Assembly (NCBI GenBank): GCA_016215605.1
Contig: JACRJB010000061.1
Coordinates: forward strand, 1 to 61,633
Source: Rhodopseudomonas palustris
GTDB taxonomy: Bacteria > Pseudomonadota > Alphaproteobacteria > Rhizobiales > Xanthobacteraceae
Length of the DNA: 61,633 nucleotides
Direction of reading: 5' to 3'
This document shows, piece by piece, positions 1 through 9,261 of this stretch. The notes beneath the pieces are model-generated. The model ran no database searches. It had not been told where the DNA came from and saw nothing but the letters and a program-made list of their open reading frames with translations. The translations under genes and the position numbers were made by a program. Each line of letters opens with the position of its first letter. The stretch's first letter is position 1.

Positions 1-80
1 CCCGGGTTCCCGGGCGGGACCGTTCGCGACGTTTCCATGTCCAGAATTGACCTGTCCGAAACAAGCGTTAGCCAGTGCCG
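1..80. other. Intergenic leader of hpnC, cut by window edge
   Basis: The first 80 bases hold no gene. They contain a CCCGGG-TT-CCCGGG double motif at 1-14 and no recognisable Shine-Dalgarno sequence before hpnC. The true promoter of the hopanoid operon probably lies outside the window. Confidence 0.5.
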
Positions 81-959
81 ATGACGACTGCGAGCGAACT
101 GCGATCCGGAAAGACCCACCGGGACGAGAATTTTCCGGTGGCGTCGTGGATCATCCATCCGCGGCATCGCGCCCTAATTCTGGCGTTCTACAATTTCGTC
201 CGCACCGCCGATGACATCGCCGACCACGCGATGCTCGATGCCGCCACCAAGCTCGACTACCTCGACCTGCTCGAGGCCGAGCTGCTCGGCCGCGGCGAGA
301 CCCAGCCCGAGGCGGTGGAGCTGCGCCGGGCGCTGGCCGAGCGCGGCATGCCGCCGCGCCACGCGCTCGACGTGCTCACCGCGTTCCGGATGGACGTCAC
401 CAAGCTGCGCTACGAGGACTGGGACGAGGTGATCCACTACTGTCGTTATTCGGCGATGCCGGTCGGCCGCTTCATGCTCGACGTCCACGGCGAGAGCACC
501 TCGACCTGGCCGGCCTCCGACGCGCTGTGCGCCGGGCTGCAGATCAACAACCACTTGCAGGATTGCGGCAAGGACTATCGCGAACTCAACCGCGTCTATC
601 TGCCGCGCGACGCGCTGGACGCCGTCGGCGCCAAGGTCGAGGACCTCGGCCAGCTGAAATCTTCGCCGGCGCTGCTGCGCTGCCTGCAGGGGCTGGCCGC
701 GCGCACCGACGTACTGCTCGGCGAGGGCCGGCCGCTCGCCGCCGAGGTCAAGGACTTCCGGCTCGGCCTCGAAGTCTCGGTGATCCAGGCGTTCGCCGAC
801 CGCATCGTGCGGATGCTGATGGTGCGCGATCCGCTCAGCGAGCGCGTGCACCTGAAGCCGGCCGAATTCCTGTTCTCGACGATCGGCGCGGTCGGCTCGG
901 AGATCAGCCGCCGTACTTTCGGAAAGGGGCCGGTGTCGAAGCCGGCGCCGCGCGCATGA
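81..959 (+). CDS. hpnC: HpnC, presqualene-to-squalene pathway enzyme (squalene synthase family)
   Basis: A 292-residue trans-isoprenyl diphosphate synthase-like protein of the squalene/phytoene synthase fold. In the bacterial three-enzyme route to squalene, HpnD makes presqualene diphosphate, HpnC turns it into hydroxysqualene, and HpnE reduces that to squalene (established family knowledge). The first Asp-rich motif is TADDIADH near residue 46. The second region, NHLQDCGKD near residue 160, ends in the family's VYLP. An in-frame GTG at 75 could add two residues, but the ATG at 81 gives the usual N-terminus (MTTASEL). The stop overlaps the hpnD start (ATGA), so the two are translationally coupled. 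Confidence 0.93.
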   Translation: MTTASELRSGKTHRDENFPVASWIIHPRHRALILAFYNFVRTADDIADHAMLDAATKLDYLDLLEAELLGRGETQPEAVELRRALAERGMPPRHALDVLTAFRMDVTKLRYEDWDEVIHYCRYSAMPVGRFMLDVHGESTSTWPASDALCAGLQINNHLQDCGKDYRELNRVYLPRDALDAVGAKVEDLGQLKSSPALLRCLQGLAARTDVLLGEGRPLAAEVKDFRLGLEVSVIQAFADRIVRMLMVRDPLSERVHLKPAEFLFSTIGAVGSEISRRTFGKGPVSKPAPRA

Positions 960-1795
960 CGATGCAAGCCACGTCCGAACCCGCCGAGCATCAGGGCGTC
1001 GCGGTGGGCAGTTCGTTCTACGCCGCGATGCGCATCCTGCCGCGTCCGCAGCGCGAGGCGATGTTCCAGGTCTACAGCTTCTGCCGCTACGTCGACGACA
1101 TCGCCGATTCCGATCAGCCGCGCGACGTGCGATCGGCCGGCCTGCAGCGCTGGCGCGACGACATCGACGCGCTGTATCGCGGCGCGCCGCCGCCGCGGCT
1201 CGCGGATTATCGGGAGGCGGTGCGCGCCTTCGGCCTGAAGCGCGAGGATTTTCTCGCGATCATCGACGGCATGGAAATGGACGTCGTCGCCGACATCCGC
1301 GCGCCGAACGACGCCACGCTGGACCTCTACTGCGATCGCGTCGCCAGTGCGGTAGGGCGGTTGTCGGTGCGGATCTTCGGCCTTCCGGAGCATGACGGCA
1401 TTCTGCTCGCGCATCATCTCGGCCGCGCTCTGCAGCTCACCAACATCCTGCGCGACATCGACGAGGACGCCGACCTCGGCCGGCTGTATCTGCCGCGCGA
1501 GGGCCTGCTCGCCGCCGGCATCACCAGCATCGATCCGAAGACCGTGGCGGCGGACCCGGCGCTGCCGAATGTCTGCGCTCCGCTGGTGGCGCGCGCGCTG
1601 ACGCATTTCGACGCCGCCGACGAGGTGATGAGTCGCAATCCGCGCCGCGTCGTCAAGGCGCCGCGGATCATGGGCAAGTACTACTTCTCGATCCTTCAAC
1701 TGCTGATCGCGCGCGGCTTCGCGCCGCCGCGGGCACCGGTCAAGCTCGGCAAGGCGTCGAAGATCGCCATCCTGCTGCAATACGCGATCGTCTGA
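956..1795 (+). CDS. hpnD: HpnD, presqualene diphosphate synthase
   Basis: A 279-residue squalene/phytoene synthase family protein that condenses two farnesyl diphosphates into presqualene diphosphate. Both Asp-rich motifs are visible: FCRYVDDIADS near residue 40 and LTNILRDIDEDADLGRLYLP near residue 165. The open frame extends far upstream through hpnC, but the ATG at 956 overlaps the hpnC stop and gives the expected length. The stop overlaps the hpnE start by one base (TGATG). The order hpnC-hpnD-hpnE-shc-hpnG is the standard hopanoid arrangement. Confidence 0.95.
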   Translation: MTMQATSEPAEHQGVAVGSSFYAAMRILPRPQREAMFQVYSFCRYVDDIADSDQPRDVRSAGLQRWRDDIDALYRGAPPPRLADYREAVRAFGLKREDFLAIIDGMEMDVVADIRAPNDATLDLYCDRVASAVGRLSVRIFGLPEHDGILLAHHLGRALQLTNILRDIDEDADLGRLYLPREGLLAAGITSIDPKTVAADPALPNVCAPLVARALTHFDAADEVMSRNPRRVVKAPRIMGKYYFSILQLLIARGFAPPRAPVKLGKASKIAILLQYAIV

Positions 1796-3051
1796 TGCCG
1801 AAAACCGTTCACATCATCGGCGCCGGCATTTCCGGTCTCGCGGCCGCCACCAAGCTGGCGCGCGAGGGCTTCATCGTCCACGTCCACGAGGCGATGCAGC
1901 AGGCCGGCGGCCGCTGCCGGTCGTATTTCGACGCCCAGACCAATCTGGTGATCGACAACGGCAACCATCTGCTGCTGTCCGGCAACCACGCCGCGCGCGA
2001 CTACGCGCGCTCGATCGGCACCGAGGCCGGGCTGGTCGGCCCGGCGCGCGCCGAATTCGACTTCATGGACGTCAAGGCGAACGCGCGCTGGAAGCTCGAT
2101 CTCGGCAGCGGCCGGCTGCCGCTGTGGCTGTTCGATGCGAACCGGCGCGTGCCTGGCACCGGGATCAGCGACTATCTGGCGCTGGCGCCGCTGCTGTGGG
2201 CGCCGACCACGAAGCTGATCGGCGACACCATCCCGTGCCGCGGTCCGCTGTACGACCGGCTGGTGCAGCCGCTGCTGCTCGCCGCGCTCAATGTCGACCC
2301 ACCGGAAGGCTCGGCGGGTCTCGCCGGCGCAATCGTGCGGGAGACGCTGCTGGCCGGCGGCCAGGCGTGCCGCCCGCTGATCGCCCGCGACGGGCTCAGT
2401 GCGGTGCTGGTCGAGCCGGCGGTCGAGCTGCTCAAGCGTGGCGGCCCGGGCGTGCAGTTCGGCCACGAGCTGCGATCGCTGACGGCCTCGGGCGACCGGG
2501 TCGGCGGGCTGAATTTCGGCGGTGAGGACGTGGTCGCGGTCGGCCCGGACGATGCCGTGGTGCTGGCGGTGCCGCCGCGTCCGGCGGCCTCGCTGCTGCC
2601 CGGCCTGAACACGCCGCAGAACTACCGCGCGATCGTCAACGCCCATTTCGCCTATGCGCCTCCGGCCGGAATGCCGGCGCTGACCGGCGTGATCGGCGGG
2701 GTGGTGGAGTGGCTGTTCGCCTTCCCGAACCGGCTGTCGGTAACCATCAGCAATGCCGACCGGCTGGTCGACGCCCCGCGCGACCAGCTCGCGGCCGAGA
2801 TCTGGGCCGAGATCTGCCAGGTCGCCGGCATCACGGCGAATCTACCGCCGTGGCAAATTGTCCGCGAGCGTCGGGCGACCTTCGAGGCTACACCGGCGCA
2901 GAATGCCCTGCGTCCGGGGCCGGTCACCCAGTGGAAAAATCTGTTCCTCGCAGGCGACTGGACTGATACGGGGTTGCCGGCCACCATCGAGGGGTCGGTC
3001 CGGTCCGGGAACCGGGCCGCGGACCTCGTGCTGGCGCTGGGTCAGGCCTGA
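1795..3051 (+). CDS. hpnE: HpnE, hydroxysqualene dehydroxylase / squalene-associated FAD desaturase-like protein
   Basis: A 418-residue FAD-dependent amine oxidase-fold protein. The N-terminus has the dinucleotide-binding motif IIGAGISGLAAATKLAREGF (residues 6-25), followed by the GGRCRSY element typical of phytoene desaturase relatives. The C-terminus has the second FAD motif, LFLAGDWTDTGLPATIEGSV. It is predicted to reduce hydroxysqualene to squalene. Start and stop are fixed by the one-base overlap with hpnD and a 41-base gap to shc. Confidence 0.94.
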   Translation: MPKTVHIIGAGISGLAAATKLAREGFIVHVHEAMQQAGGRCRSYFDAQTNLVIDNGNHLLLSGNHAARDYARSIGTEAGLVGPARAEFDFMDVKANARWKLDLGSGRLPLWLFDANRRVPGTGISDYLALAPLLWAPTTKLIGDTIPCRGPLYDRLVQPLLLAALNVDPPEGSAGLAGAIVRETLLAGGQACRPLIARDGLSAVLVEPAVELLKRGGPGVQFGHELRSLTASGDRVGGLNFGGEDVVAVGPDDAVVLAVPPRPAASLLPGLNTPQNYRAIVNAHFAYAPPAGMPALTGVIGGVVEWLFAFPNRLSVTISNADRLVDAPRDQLAAEIWAEICQVAGITANLPPWQIVRERRATFEATPAQNALRPGPVTQWKNLFLAGDWTDTGLPATIEGSVRSGNRAADLVLALGQA

Positions 3052-3092
3052 GCGCAACCGCCGGGCCGGCAAGCACGGAGACTAGCAAGACA

Positions 3093-5057
3093 ATGGATTC
3101 GGTCACCACCAATCTGGGTGCGGGGCGTGGCAGGACGCTCGACGCCTCGATCGATGCGGCGCGTGCCGCGCTGCTCGGCTTTCGGCGCGACGACGGCCAT
3201 TGGGTGTTCGAGCTCGAGGCCGACTGCACCATTCCGGCGGAATACGTTCTGCTGCGGCACTACCTCGGCGAGCCGGTCGACGCCGCGCTCGAAGCCAAGA
3301 TGGCGGTCTATCTGCGCCGCACCCAGGGCGCGCATGGCGGCTGGCCGCTGGTGCACGACGGCGAGTTCGACATCAGCGCGACGGTGAAGGCCTATTTCGC
3401 GCTGAAGATGATCGGCGACAGCGTCGACGCGCCGCACATGGTCAAGGCGCGCGAAGCGGTGCTGGCGCGCGGCGGCGCGATCCACGTCAACGTGTTCACC
3501 CGCTTCCTGCTGTCGATGTTCGGCATCCTGACCTGGCGCAGCGTTCCGGTGCTGCCGGTCGAGATCATGCTGCTGCCGATGTGGTCGCCGTTCCACCTCA
3601 ACAAGATCTCGTACTGGGCGCGCACCACGATCGTGCCGCTGATGGTGCTGGCGGCGCTGAAGCCGCGCGCGGTCAACCGGCTCGGCGTCGGCCTCGACGA
3701 ATTGTTCCTGCAGGACCCGCGGTCGATCGGCATGCCCGCCAAGGCGCCGCATCAGAGCTGGGGCCTGTTCACGCTGTTCGGCTCGATCGACGCGGTGCTG
3801 CGGGTGATCGAGCCCCTGATCCCGAACAAGCTGCGCGAGCACGCCATCGGCCGCGCCGTCGCCTTCGTCGAGGAGCGGCTCAACGGCGAGGACGGACTCG
3901 GCGCGATCTATCCGCCGATGGCCAACACGGTGATGATGTACAAGGTGCTCGGCTATGGCGAGGACCATCCGCCGCGCGCCATCACCCGGCGCGGCATCGA
4001 CCTGTTGCTGGTGGTCGGCGAGGAGGAGGCCTACTGCCAGCCCTGCGTCTCGCCGATCTGGGACACCTCGCTGACCTGCCACGCGCTGCTCGAGGCCGGC
4101 GGTGACGCCGCCGCGAAGCCGGTGCGTCAGGGGCTGGACTGGCTGATCCCCAAGCAGGTGCTCGACCTCAAGGGCGACTGGGCGGTGAAGGCGCCGAACG
4201 TTCGCCCGGGCGGCTGGGCGTTCCAGTACAACAACGCCCATTACCCGGATCTCGACGACACCGCCGTGGTGGTGATGGCGCTCGACCGCGCCCGCAAGGA
4301 CGCGCCGAACCCGGCCTACGACAATGCGATCGCCCGCGGTCGCGAGTGGATCGAGGGGATGCAGAGCGACGACGGTGGCTGGGCTGCCTTCGACGTGAAC
4401 AACACCGAGTATTATTTGAACAACATCCCGTTCTCGGATCACGGCGCGCTGCTCGATCCGCCGACCGAGGACGTTACCGCCCGTTGCGTCTCGATGCTGG
4501 CACAACTCGGCGAGACCGTGGAGTCGAGCCAGTCGTTGGCGCGGGGCGTCGCCTATCTGCGGAAGACCCAGCTGCCCGAGGGCTCGTGGTACGGCCGCTG
4601 GGGCATGAATTACATCTATGGAACATGGTCGGTGCTGTGCGCGCTGAATGCGGCCGGCCTCGATCACCAGGATCCGGTGATGCGCAAGGCCGTCGCCTGG
4701 CTGGCCTCGATCCAGAACGCCGACGGTGGCTGGGGCGAGGACGCCGTCAGTTACCGGCTCGACTACCGGGGCTACGAAAGTGCGCCCTCCACGGCCTCGC
4801 AAACGGCATGGGCCTTGCTTGCCTTGATGGCCGCAGGGGAAGTCGATCATCCGGCGGTGGCGCGCGGGATTGAGTACCTAAAAGGCACACAGACCGAAAA
4901 AGGGCTGTGGGACGAGCAGCGCTACACCGCTACAGGCTTTCCGCGGGTGTTTTATCTGCGGTATCATGGCTACTCAAAGTTCTTTCCGCTCTGGGCGCTG
5001 GCGCGGTATCGAAATTTGAGAGCCACGAACAGCAAGGTCGTAGGGGTCGGAATGTGA
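3093..5057 (+). CDS. shc: Squalene-hopene cyclase
   Basis: A 654-residue class II terpene cyclase (also called HpnF) that folds squalene into hopene/hopanol in one step at the membrane surface. The catalytic DxDD acid motif is DLDDTAV at about residues 386-389. Several QW repeats are visible (GGWAF, DGGWAAF, GSWYGRWG, DGGWGEDA, KGLWDEQRY), as expected for the alpha/alpha-barrel cyclases. The length fits the family (about 630-680). An ATG at 3093 follows a 41-base gap from hpnE. The stop overlaps the hpnG start. Confidence 0.97.
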   Translation: MDSVTTNLGAGRGRTLDASIDAARAALLGFRRDDGHWVFELEADCTIPAEYVLLRHYLGEPVDAALEAKMAVYLRRTQGAHGGWPLVHDGEFDISATVKAYFALKMIGDSVDAPHMVKAREAVLARGGAIHVNVFTRFLLSMFGILTWRSVPVLPVEIMLLPMWSPFHLNKISYWARTTIVPLMVLAALKPRAVNRLGVGLDELFLQDPRSIGMPAKAPHQSWGLFTLFGSIDAVLRVIEPLIPNKLREHAIGRAVAFVEERLNGEDGLGAIYPPMANTVMMYKVLGYGEDHPPRAITRRGIDLLLVVGEEEAYCQPCVSPIWDTSLTCHALLEAGGDAAAKPVRQGLDWLIPKQVLDLKGDWAVKAPNVRPGGWAFQYNNAHYPDLDDTAVVVMALDRARKDAPNPAYDNAIARGREWIEGMQSDDGGWAAFDVNNTEYYLNNIPFSDHGALLDPPTEDVTARCVSMLAQLGETVESSQSLARGVAYLRKTQLPEGSWYGRWGMNYIYGTWSVLCALNAAGLDHQDPVMRKAVAWLASIQNADGGWGEDAVSYRLDYRGYESAPSTASQTAWALLALMAAGEVDHPAVARGIEYLKGTQTEKGLWDEQRYTATGFPRVFYLRYHGYSKFFPLWALARYRNLRATNSKVVGVGM

Positions 5058-5788
5058 TTCTGGGGGCTAGGGGCGACGCGGCCGCGGACAAGGATCTGCG
5101 GCCGGTTCTGATTGTGACGGGGCTGGTACAGGAAGCGAGAATCGCCGAAGGGCCGGGCCTCACGGTGATCTGCAGCAGTAGCGATCCGAAGCAGTTGCGC
5201 AGGATGATGGCCAGCTTCGACGCGTCGTCGATTCGCGGCGTGATCAGCTTTGGCGTCGCCGGCGGGCTGGATCCGTCGCTGCGGTCGGGCGATGTCGTGA
5301 TCGCGACCGAGGTGATGGCGGGCGACCGCCGCTGGCAGTCGGAAACCGCCCTCAGCGACGAATTGCTGCGCAGCGCCGGCCTCGGCCGCCAGCGCGTCGT
5401 GCGCGGCGGTCTGGTCGGTGTCGAGCAGGTGGTCGCAGCGCGCGATTCCAAGGCGGCTCTGCGTGTCGAGACCGGCGCCGCCGCGGTCGACATGGAAAGC
5501 CACATCGCTGCCGATTACGCCGCCGCCGCGAAGCTGCCGTTCGCGGCGCTGCGCGTGATCAGCGATCCCGCCACCCGCAGCCTGCCGCAGATGGTGTCGA
5601 CCGCGATCAAGCCGAACGGCGACATCGATCTGAAGAAGGTGCTGCGCGGGCTGGCCCGGCATCCGACCTCGATCCGCGGTCTGGTGTCGACCGGGATCGA
5701 CTTCAACCGCGCACTGCGCAGCCTGCGCGGCTGCCGCGGCTTCGTGCTGGAGGCCGTGATCGGCGGCGGTCTCGTCGCGGAGCTCTGA
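5054..5788 (+). CDS. hpnG: HpnG, adenosylhopane nucleosidase/phosphorylase
   Basis: A 244-residue protein of the nucleoside phosphorylase superfamily. In hopanoid producers HpnG removes adenine from adenosylhopane, the product of HpnH, on the way to ribosylhopane and bacteriohopanetetrol. Visible family elements are the GVISFGVAGGLDP loop and AAVDMESHIAADYA, where the Glu lies in the base/ribose-binding motif. The start is taken as the GTG at 5054, which overlaps the shc stop (GTGA). A longer upstream frame would run back into shc and is not credible. Confidence 0.92.
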   Translation: MILGARGDAAADKDLRPVLIVTGLVQEARIAEGPGLTVICSSSDPKQLRRMMASFDASSIRGVISFGVAGGLDPSLRSGDVVIATEVMAGDRRWQSETALSDELLRSAGLGRQRVVRGGLVGVEQVVAARDSKAALRVETGAAAVDMESHIAADYAAAAKLPFAALRVISDPATRSLPQMVSTAIKPNGDIDLKKVLRGLARHPTSIRGLVSTGIDFNRALRSLRGCRGFVLEAVIGGGLVAEL

Positions 5789-5905
5789 CGAGCTTCGCCG
5801 CGTCGCGGCCGGGGACACATCGATGATGATGGGCCGCGCGCCCATCCCGTTGCGAGATCCGACCCAAGCAGACGCCGCAACGCGGTCGGGCCGAAGGCTC
5901 GGACG

Positions 5906-6796
5906 TCAATTTTTGATCTCCTGCTTGAGCCAATCGACGAACCGGCGCAGATACCGGGGATCCGCCCGCGACGTCGGGTGAGCGAAATATTTCTCGCCCC
6001 TCACGACAACGTCGGGAAAAGGGCAGACGAGCTTCCATTCCGGCTGGCCGGGGAAGAACTCCTTGGGCGCCACGATCGAGCCGAAACCTTCGCGCACCGC
6101 ATGCATCGCGACGAACATGTGATCGAACCGGTGTCCCCCTTCGAAGACATGATCGCGCAGGCCTGCCTTCTGCAGCCATGCCTCCCAGTGCCCCGGCCGC
6201 GTTGACGACGAGATCAGCGGAAACGCCAGCAGATCCTCCGGTTTGTCGACGGGACTCGTCTGAAGCAGATCCAGGCTACAGACCGGCGTCAGGTTCTCTT
6301 CGAACAACGCCGTCGACGCTTTCGAATGCCCTCCGATCCTGTCGCTGCTGCCGCGCGTGATCAGCAGATCGTGCGACGACACGTCCGGCGTCTGTCCGGT
6401 CATGCGGGTCGATATCCAGACCGACAGATCGGGATTCGCCTGCTCGAACCGTTTGAGCCGCGGCATCAGAAAGTACATGGCGAAGGTCGAGGGCGCCTCG
6501 ACCGAGAGCACCGCCTTGCTGCGCCGGCGCCGGACATAGTGGCAGGCGGCTTCGATGTCGCGAAACGACTGGCTCAGTTGCTCGGCCAGAACCCGGCCAT
6601 AGGGCGTGAGCGCCAGACTGCGCCCCTCGCGGGTGAAGACCTGTTGGCCGAGCCAATCCTCCAGCAATCGCACCTGCTTGCTGACGGCGCCATGGGTGAC
6701 TCCGAGTTCTTCGGCGGCCGCGCTCAGGCTGTCGCTGCGCGCCGCAACCGCGAACGCCCGAAGCGCGACCAACGGTAGTTCTCGTTCCTTCACCAT
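5906..6796 (-). CDS. LysR-type regulator (GcvA-like), probable regulator of the phosphonoacetate hydrolase
   Basis: A 296-residue LysR-family activator. The N-terminal winged helix-turn-helix spans about residues 8-65 (LPLVALRAFAVAARSDSLSA, then ELGVTHGAVSKQVRLLE), with the inducer-binding domain behind it. Transcribed away from the phosphonoacetate hydrolase gene, it fits the known pairing of LysR regulators with phnA-type genes. The ATG at 6796 follows GGAGG very closely, and the next codon, GTG at 6793, has better spacing, so either start is possible. A GTG at 6853 would add 19 non-conserved residues. The effector (phosphonoacetate or another phosphonate) is inferred from context only. Confidence 0.85.
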   Translation of the reverse strand: MVKERELPLVALRAFAVAARSDSLSAAAEELGVTHGAVSKQVRLLEDWLGQQVFTREGRSLALTPYGRVLAEQLSQSFRDIEAACHYVRRRRSKAVLSVEAPSTFAMYFLMPRLKRFEQANPDLSVWISTRMTGQTPDVSSHDLLITRGSSDRIGGHSKASTALFEENLTPVCSLDLLQTSPVDKPEDLLAFPLISSSTRPGHWEAWLQKAGLRDHVFEGGHRFDHMFVAMHAVREGFGSIVAPKEFFPGQPEWKLVCPFPDVVVRGEKYFAHPTSRADPRYLRRFVDWLKQEIKN

Positions 6797-6837
6797 GACC
6801 TCCGTGTGACGACAGCGACCAGCAACAGCCGCTGGCT

Positions 6838-6854
6838 TGTGACTTAATCTCACA
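6838..6854. promoter_or_regulatory. Candidate LysR operator dyad TGTGA-N7-TCACA
   Basis: A perfect 5-bp-arm dyad in the divergent LysR/phosphonoacetate hydrolase promoter, 42 bases before the LysR start and about 90 before the hydrolase start. It has the T-N11-A shape of LysR boxes. It also resembles a CRP-family site, but the spacer is 7 rather than 6. Confidence 0.4.
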
Positions 6855-6944
6855 CATCTGTCGGATTTATTCGATCGATTCTCACATTGCCGCGGCCTAC
6901 CACCGGGTCATCAGCCGACGCGATTGCCGGCACCCTGGACCTGG

Positions 6945-8219
6945 ATGAACATCATGACGACCCATTCTCAATCCGACAGCTCGCTGACTCCGATCGAGGC
7001 CAACGGCCGCAGCTATGCCGTGCCGCAACGGCCGATCGTCGTGATCTGCCTCGACGGTTTCGACCCCGATTATCTGGTGCGCGGATTGGCCGATGGCGTG
7101 CTGCCGACCATCGCCACGTTCGAGTGCGCAGGTTATGTCGGGACGGCGCTGGCCACGGCGCCGACGACCACCAACACCAACAACACCTCGATCGTCACCG
7201 GTGTGTCCCCCGCCGTTCACGGCATCAACGGCAACTATTATCTCGATGCCGAGACCGGCGAAGAGATCATGGTGACGGACGCCAGGCGTCTGCGCTGCGG
7301 CACGATTCTTGGGGCAATGAGCAAGGCGGGTGTGCGGACCGCGGTGGTCACCGCCAAGGACAAATTGCTGAAGGTGCTGGCCTATGAAATGGACGGCATC
7401 GCCTTCTCATCCGAACACCCCAACGCCGCCGATCTCACCGCGCTCGGTTTCAAGGGCGGTGAGGATCTGGTCGGCCGCGCGAAGCCGGATCAATATTCCG
7501 CCGACCTGTCGCTGTTCGCGCTCGACGCCGGCATCAAGCTGCTGGAGACCGTCAAGCCCGACCTGATGTATCTGTCGACGTCGGACTATGTGCAGCACAA
7601 ATACGAGCCGGGCGATCCGGAATCGAACGCCTTCCACGCGGCGGTCGACAGCCGCATCGCGCGACTGATCGAACTCGGCGCGACCGTCGCACTGACCGCC
7701 GATCACGGCATGGCGGACAAGTCGGATGCCGATGGACGGCCGAACGTCGTCTATCTCGAGGACGCGCTGAACGAGAAGTTCGGGGCCGGCGTCGCGCGGG
7801 TGATCTGTCCGATCGCCGATCCATTCGTTCGTCATCACGGCGCGCTCGGCGGCTTCGTGCGCGTCCACCTGCTCGAGCCTTGCGACGTCAAGGCGATGAT
7901 GACCTATGCGCGATCGCTGCCCGGCGTCGAGCTGGTGCTCGATCGCGCCACGGTGTGCGACCGCTACCAACTGCCGCCGGATCGCGAGGGCGACTTCGCG
8001 GTGTTCACCGATCGCGCAACGGTGGTCGGCGCGCGGCGTGAAGACCACGACCTGTCGGCACTCGGCAGCCACCGCCTGCGCTCGCACGGCGGGCTCGGCG
8101 AGCAACGCGTGCCGTTCCTGCTGTCGCGACCGCTGAAGCGCGACTACCGGGAGCGCGCGGCCACCGGCGTGCTGCGCAACTACGACATCTTCGACTTCGC
8201 CCTGAACGGCGTCGAATAG
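6945..8219 (+). CDS. phnA: Phosphonoacetate hydrolase (alkaline phosphatase superfamily)
   Basis: A 424-residue metal-dependent hydrolase of the alkaline phosphatase/nucleotide pyrophosphatase superfamily. The start of the catalytic domain shows VICLDGFDPDYL (metal-binding Asp), then the nucleophile region TTTNTNNTSIVTGVSPAVHG. Later come a DYVQHKYEPG-type metal site and ALTADHGM. These match phosphonoacetate hydrolase, which cleaves the C-P bond of phosphonoacetate to acetate and phosphate. A TTG at 6924 and an ATG at 6954 are alternative starts. It is followed after 31 bases by a PstS-like gene, suggesting a small phosphonate/phosphate unit. A related phosphodiesterase is the main alternative. 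Confidence 0.8.
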   Translation: MNIMTTHSQSDSSLTPIEANGRSYAVPQRPIVVICLDGFDPDYLVRGLADGVLPTIATFECAGYVGTALATAPTTTNTNNTSIVTGVSPAVHGINGNYYLDAETGEEIMVTDARRLRCGTILGAMSKAGVRTAVVTAKDKLLKVLAYEMDGIAFSSEHPNAADLTALGFKGGEDLVGRAKPDQYSADLSLFALDAGIKLLETVKPDLMYLSTSDYVQHKYEPGDPESNAFHAAVDSRIARLIELGATVALTADHGMADKSDADGRPNVVYLEDALNEKFGAGVARVICPIADPFVRHHGALGGFVRVHLLEPCDVKAMMTYARSLPGVELVLDRATVCDRYQLPPDREGDFAVFTDRATVVGARREDHDLSALGSHRLRSHGGLGEQRVPFLLSRPLKRDYRERAATGVLRNYDIFDFALNGVE

Positions 8220-8250
8220 CGCGTCACCGGCAGCTCAAAGGACAACGGAC

Positions 8251-9255
8251 ATGCGTGCACTTCGCATCGGCATGATGGCGCTCGCCATCACCGCGGCCGG
8301 CCTCGGCTCCGGTCACGCCGAGACGTCGGTGATGGGAACCGGCTCGGCCTTCGCGGCTCCGATCTACCTCAAATGGGGAGAACAGCAGAGGCCAACCACG
8401 GGCGTCGCGATCAACTACCAACCATCGGGATCCTCGGTCGGACAACTCCAGGTTCTGAAAGGCCTGACCGACTTCGGCGCGTCGGACGTTCCGATGGACG
8501 ACGCCAAGCTCAAGGAGGGCGACATCCTGCAGTTTCCCACCGTCGCCGGCGGCTATGCGATCGTGGTCAACATTCCCGGCGTTGCGCCCGGCCAGCTCCG
8601 GCTCACGGCACAGGTCCTGGCCGATATCTTCATGGGGCGCATTTCGTCATGGGATGACGAACGGATTGGCGCGCTCAATCCCCGTCTCACCTTGCCCAAG
8701 CTTGCAATTTCGCTGCTCTATCATGCCGGCGGATCGGGCGGCACCTACGCAATCTCGCGATATTTGTCCAAGACCAGCGATGCCTGGCGCGAGCGAATGG
8801 GGATCGGCATGACGCTGAATTGGCCGGTCGGCGCCGGCGTCAAAGGCAGTTATGGCGCGGCGTCGACCGTGCCGATGACGCCGGGCGGCATCGGTTATGC
8901 CGAACTGTCCTACGTCATCGCCAACAACCTCGCGACCGTGCAGTTGCAGAACAAAGAAGGTCGGTTCGTGCAGCCAAACGGAGTGACGTTCGCGGCCGCC
9001 GCCGAGAATGGCGATTGGTCCGTGCCGAACTATGCGGTCGATCTCACCGATATGCCGGGTGAACAATCCTGGCCGATCGTGACCGCAACCTTTGCGCTGG
9101 TCCCGAGAAGCCCGGCCAAAGCCGCAACGTCGGCGGCGGCCCTGCAGTTCTTCAAATGGGCCTGGGCGCATGGCGACGCCACGGCACGGTCGATGCAGTT
9201 CGTGCCTCTGCCGGGCAAAGTCAAAGCGGATATCGTGAAGAATTTCAGGGAGTGA
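8251..9255 (+). CDS. PstS-like phosphate-binding periplasmic protein
   Basis: A 334-residue exported binding protein. Residues 1-24 form a signal peptide ending GHAET. The mature part begins with the PstS pattern GTGSAFAAPIYLKWG, then INYQPSGSSVGQLQVLKG and FGASDVPM. Later comes HAGGSGGTYAISRYL, equivalent to the phosphate-binding SGT loop. AAAGGAC precedes the ATG. No pstC, pstA or pstB is nearby, so it is an orphan receptor that could serve a transporter encoded elsewhere or bind phosphate released by the neighbouring hydrolase. Confidence 0.85.
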   Translation: MRALRIGMMALAITAAGLGSGHAETSVMGTGSAFAAPIYLKWGEQQRPTTGVAINYQPSGSSVGQLQVLKGLTDFGASDVPMDDAKLKEGDILQFPTVAGGYAIVVNIPGVAPGQLRLTAQVLADIFMGRISSWDDERIGALNPRLTLPKLAISLLYHAGGSGGTYAISRYLSKTSDAWRERMGIGMTLNWPVGAGVKGSYGAASTVPMTPGGIGYAELSYVIANNLATVQLQNKEGRFVQPNGVTFAAAAENGDWSVPNYAVDLTDMPGEQSWPIVTATFALVPRSPAKAATSAAALQFFKWAWAHGDATARSMQFVPLPGKVKADIVKNFRE

Positions 9256-9261
9256 GAAGGT

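Noticed and set aside
3042-4850. 602-codon open frame antisense to shc
   Set aside because: The plus-strand frame is unmistakably squalene-hopene cyclase. The antisense product is rich in His, Arg, Gln and Asp in the way GC-rich antisense frames are, and has no motif.
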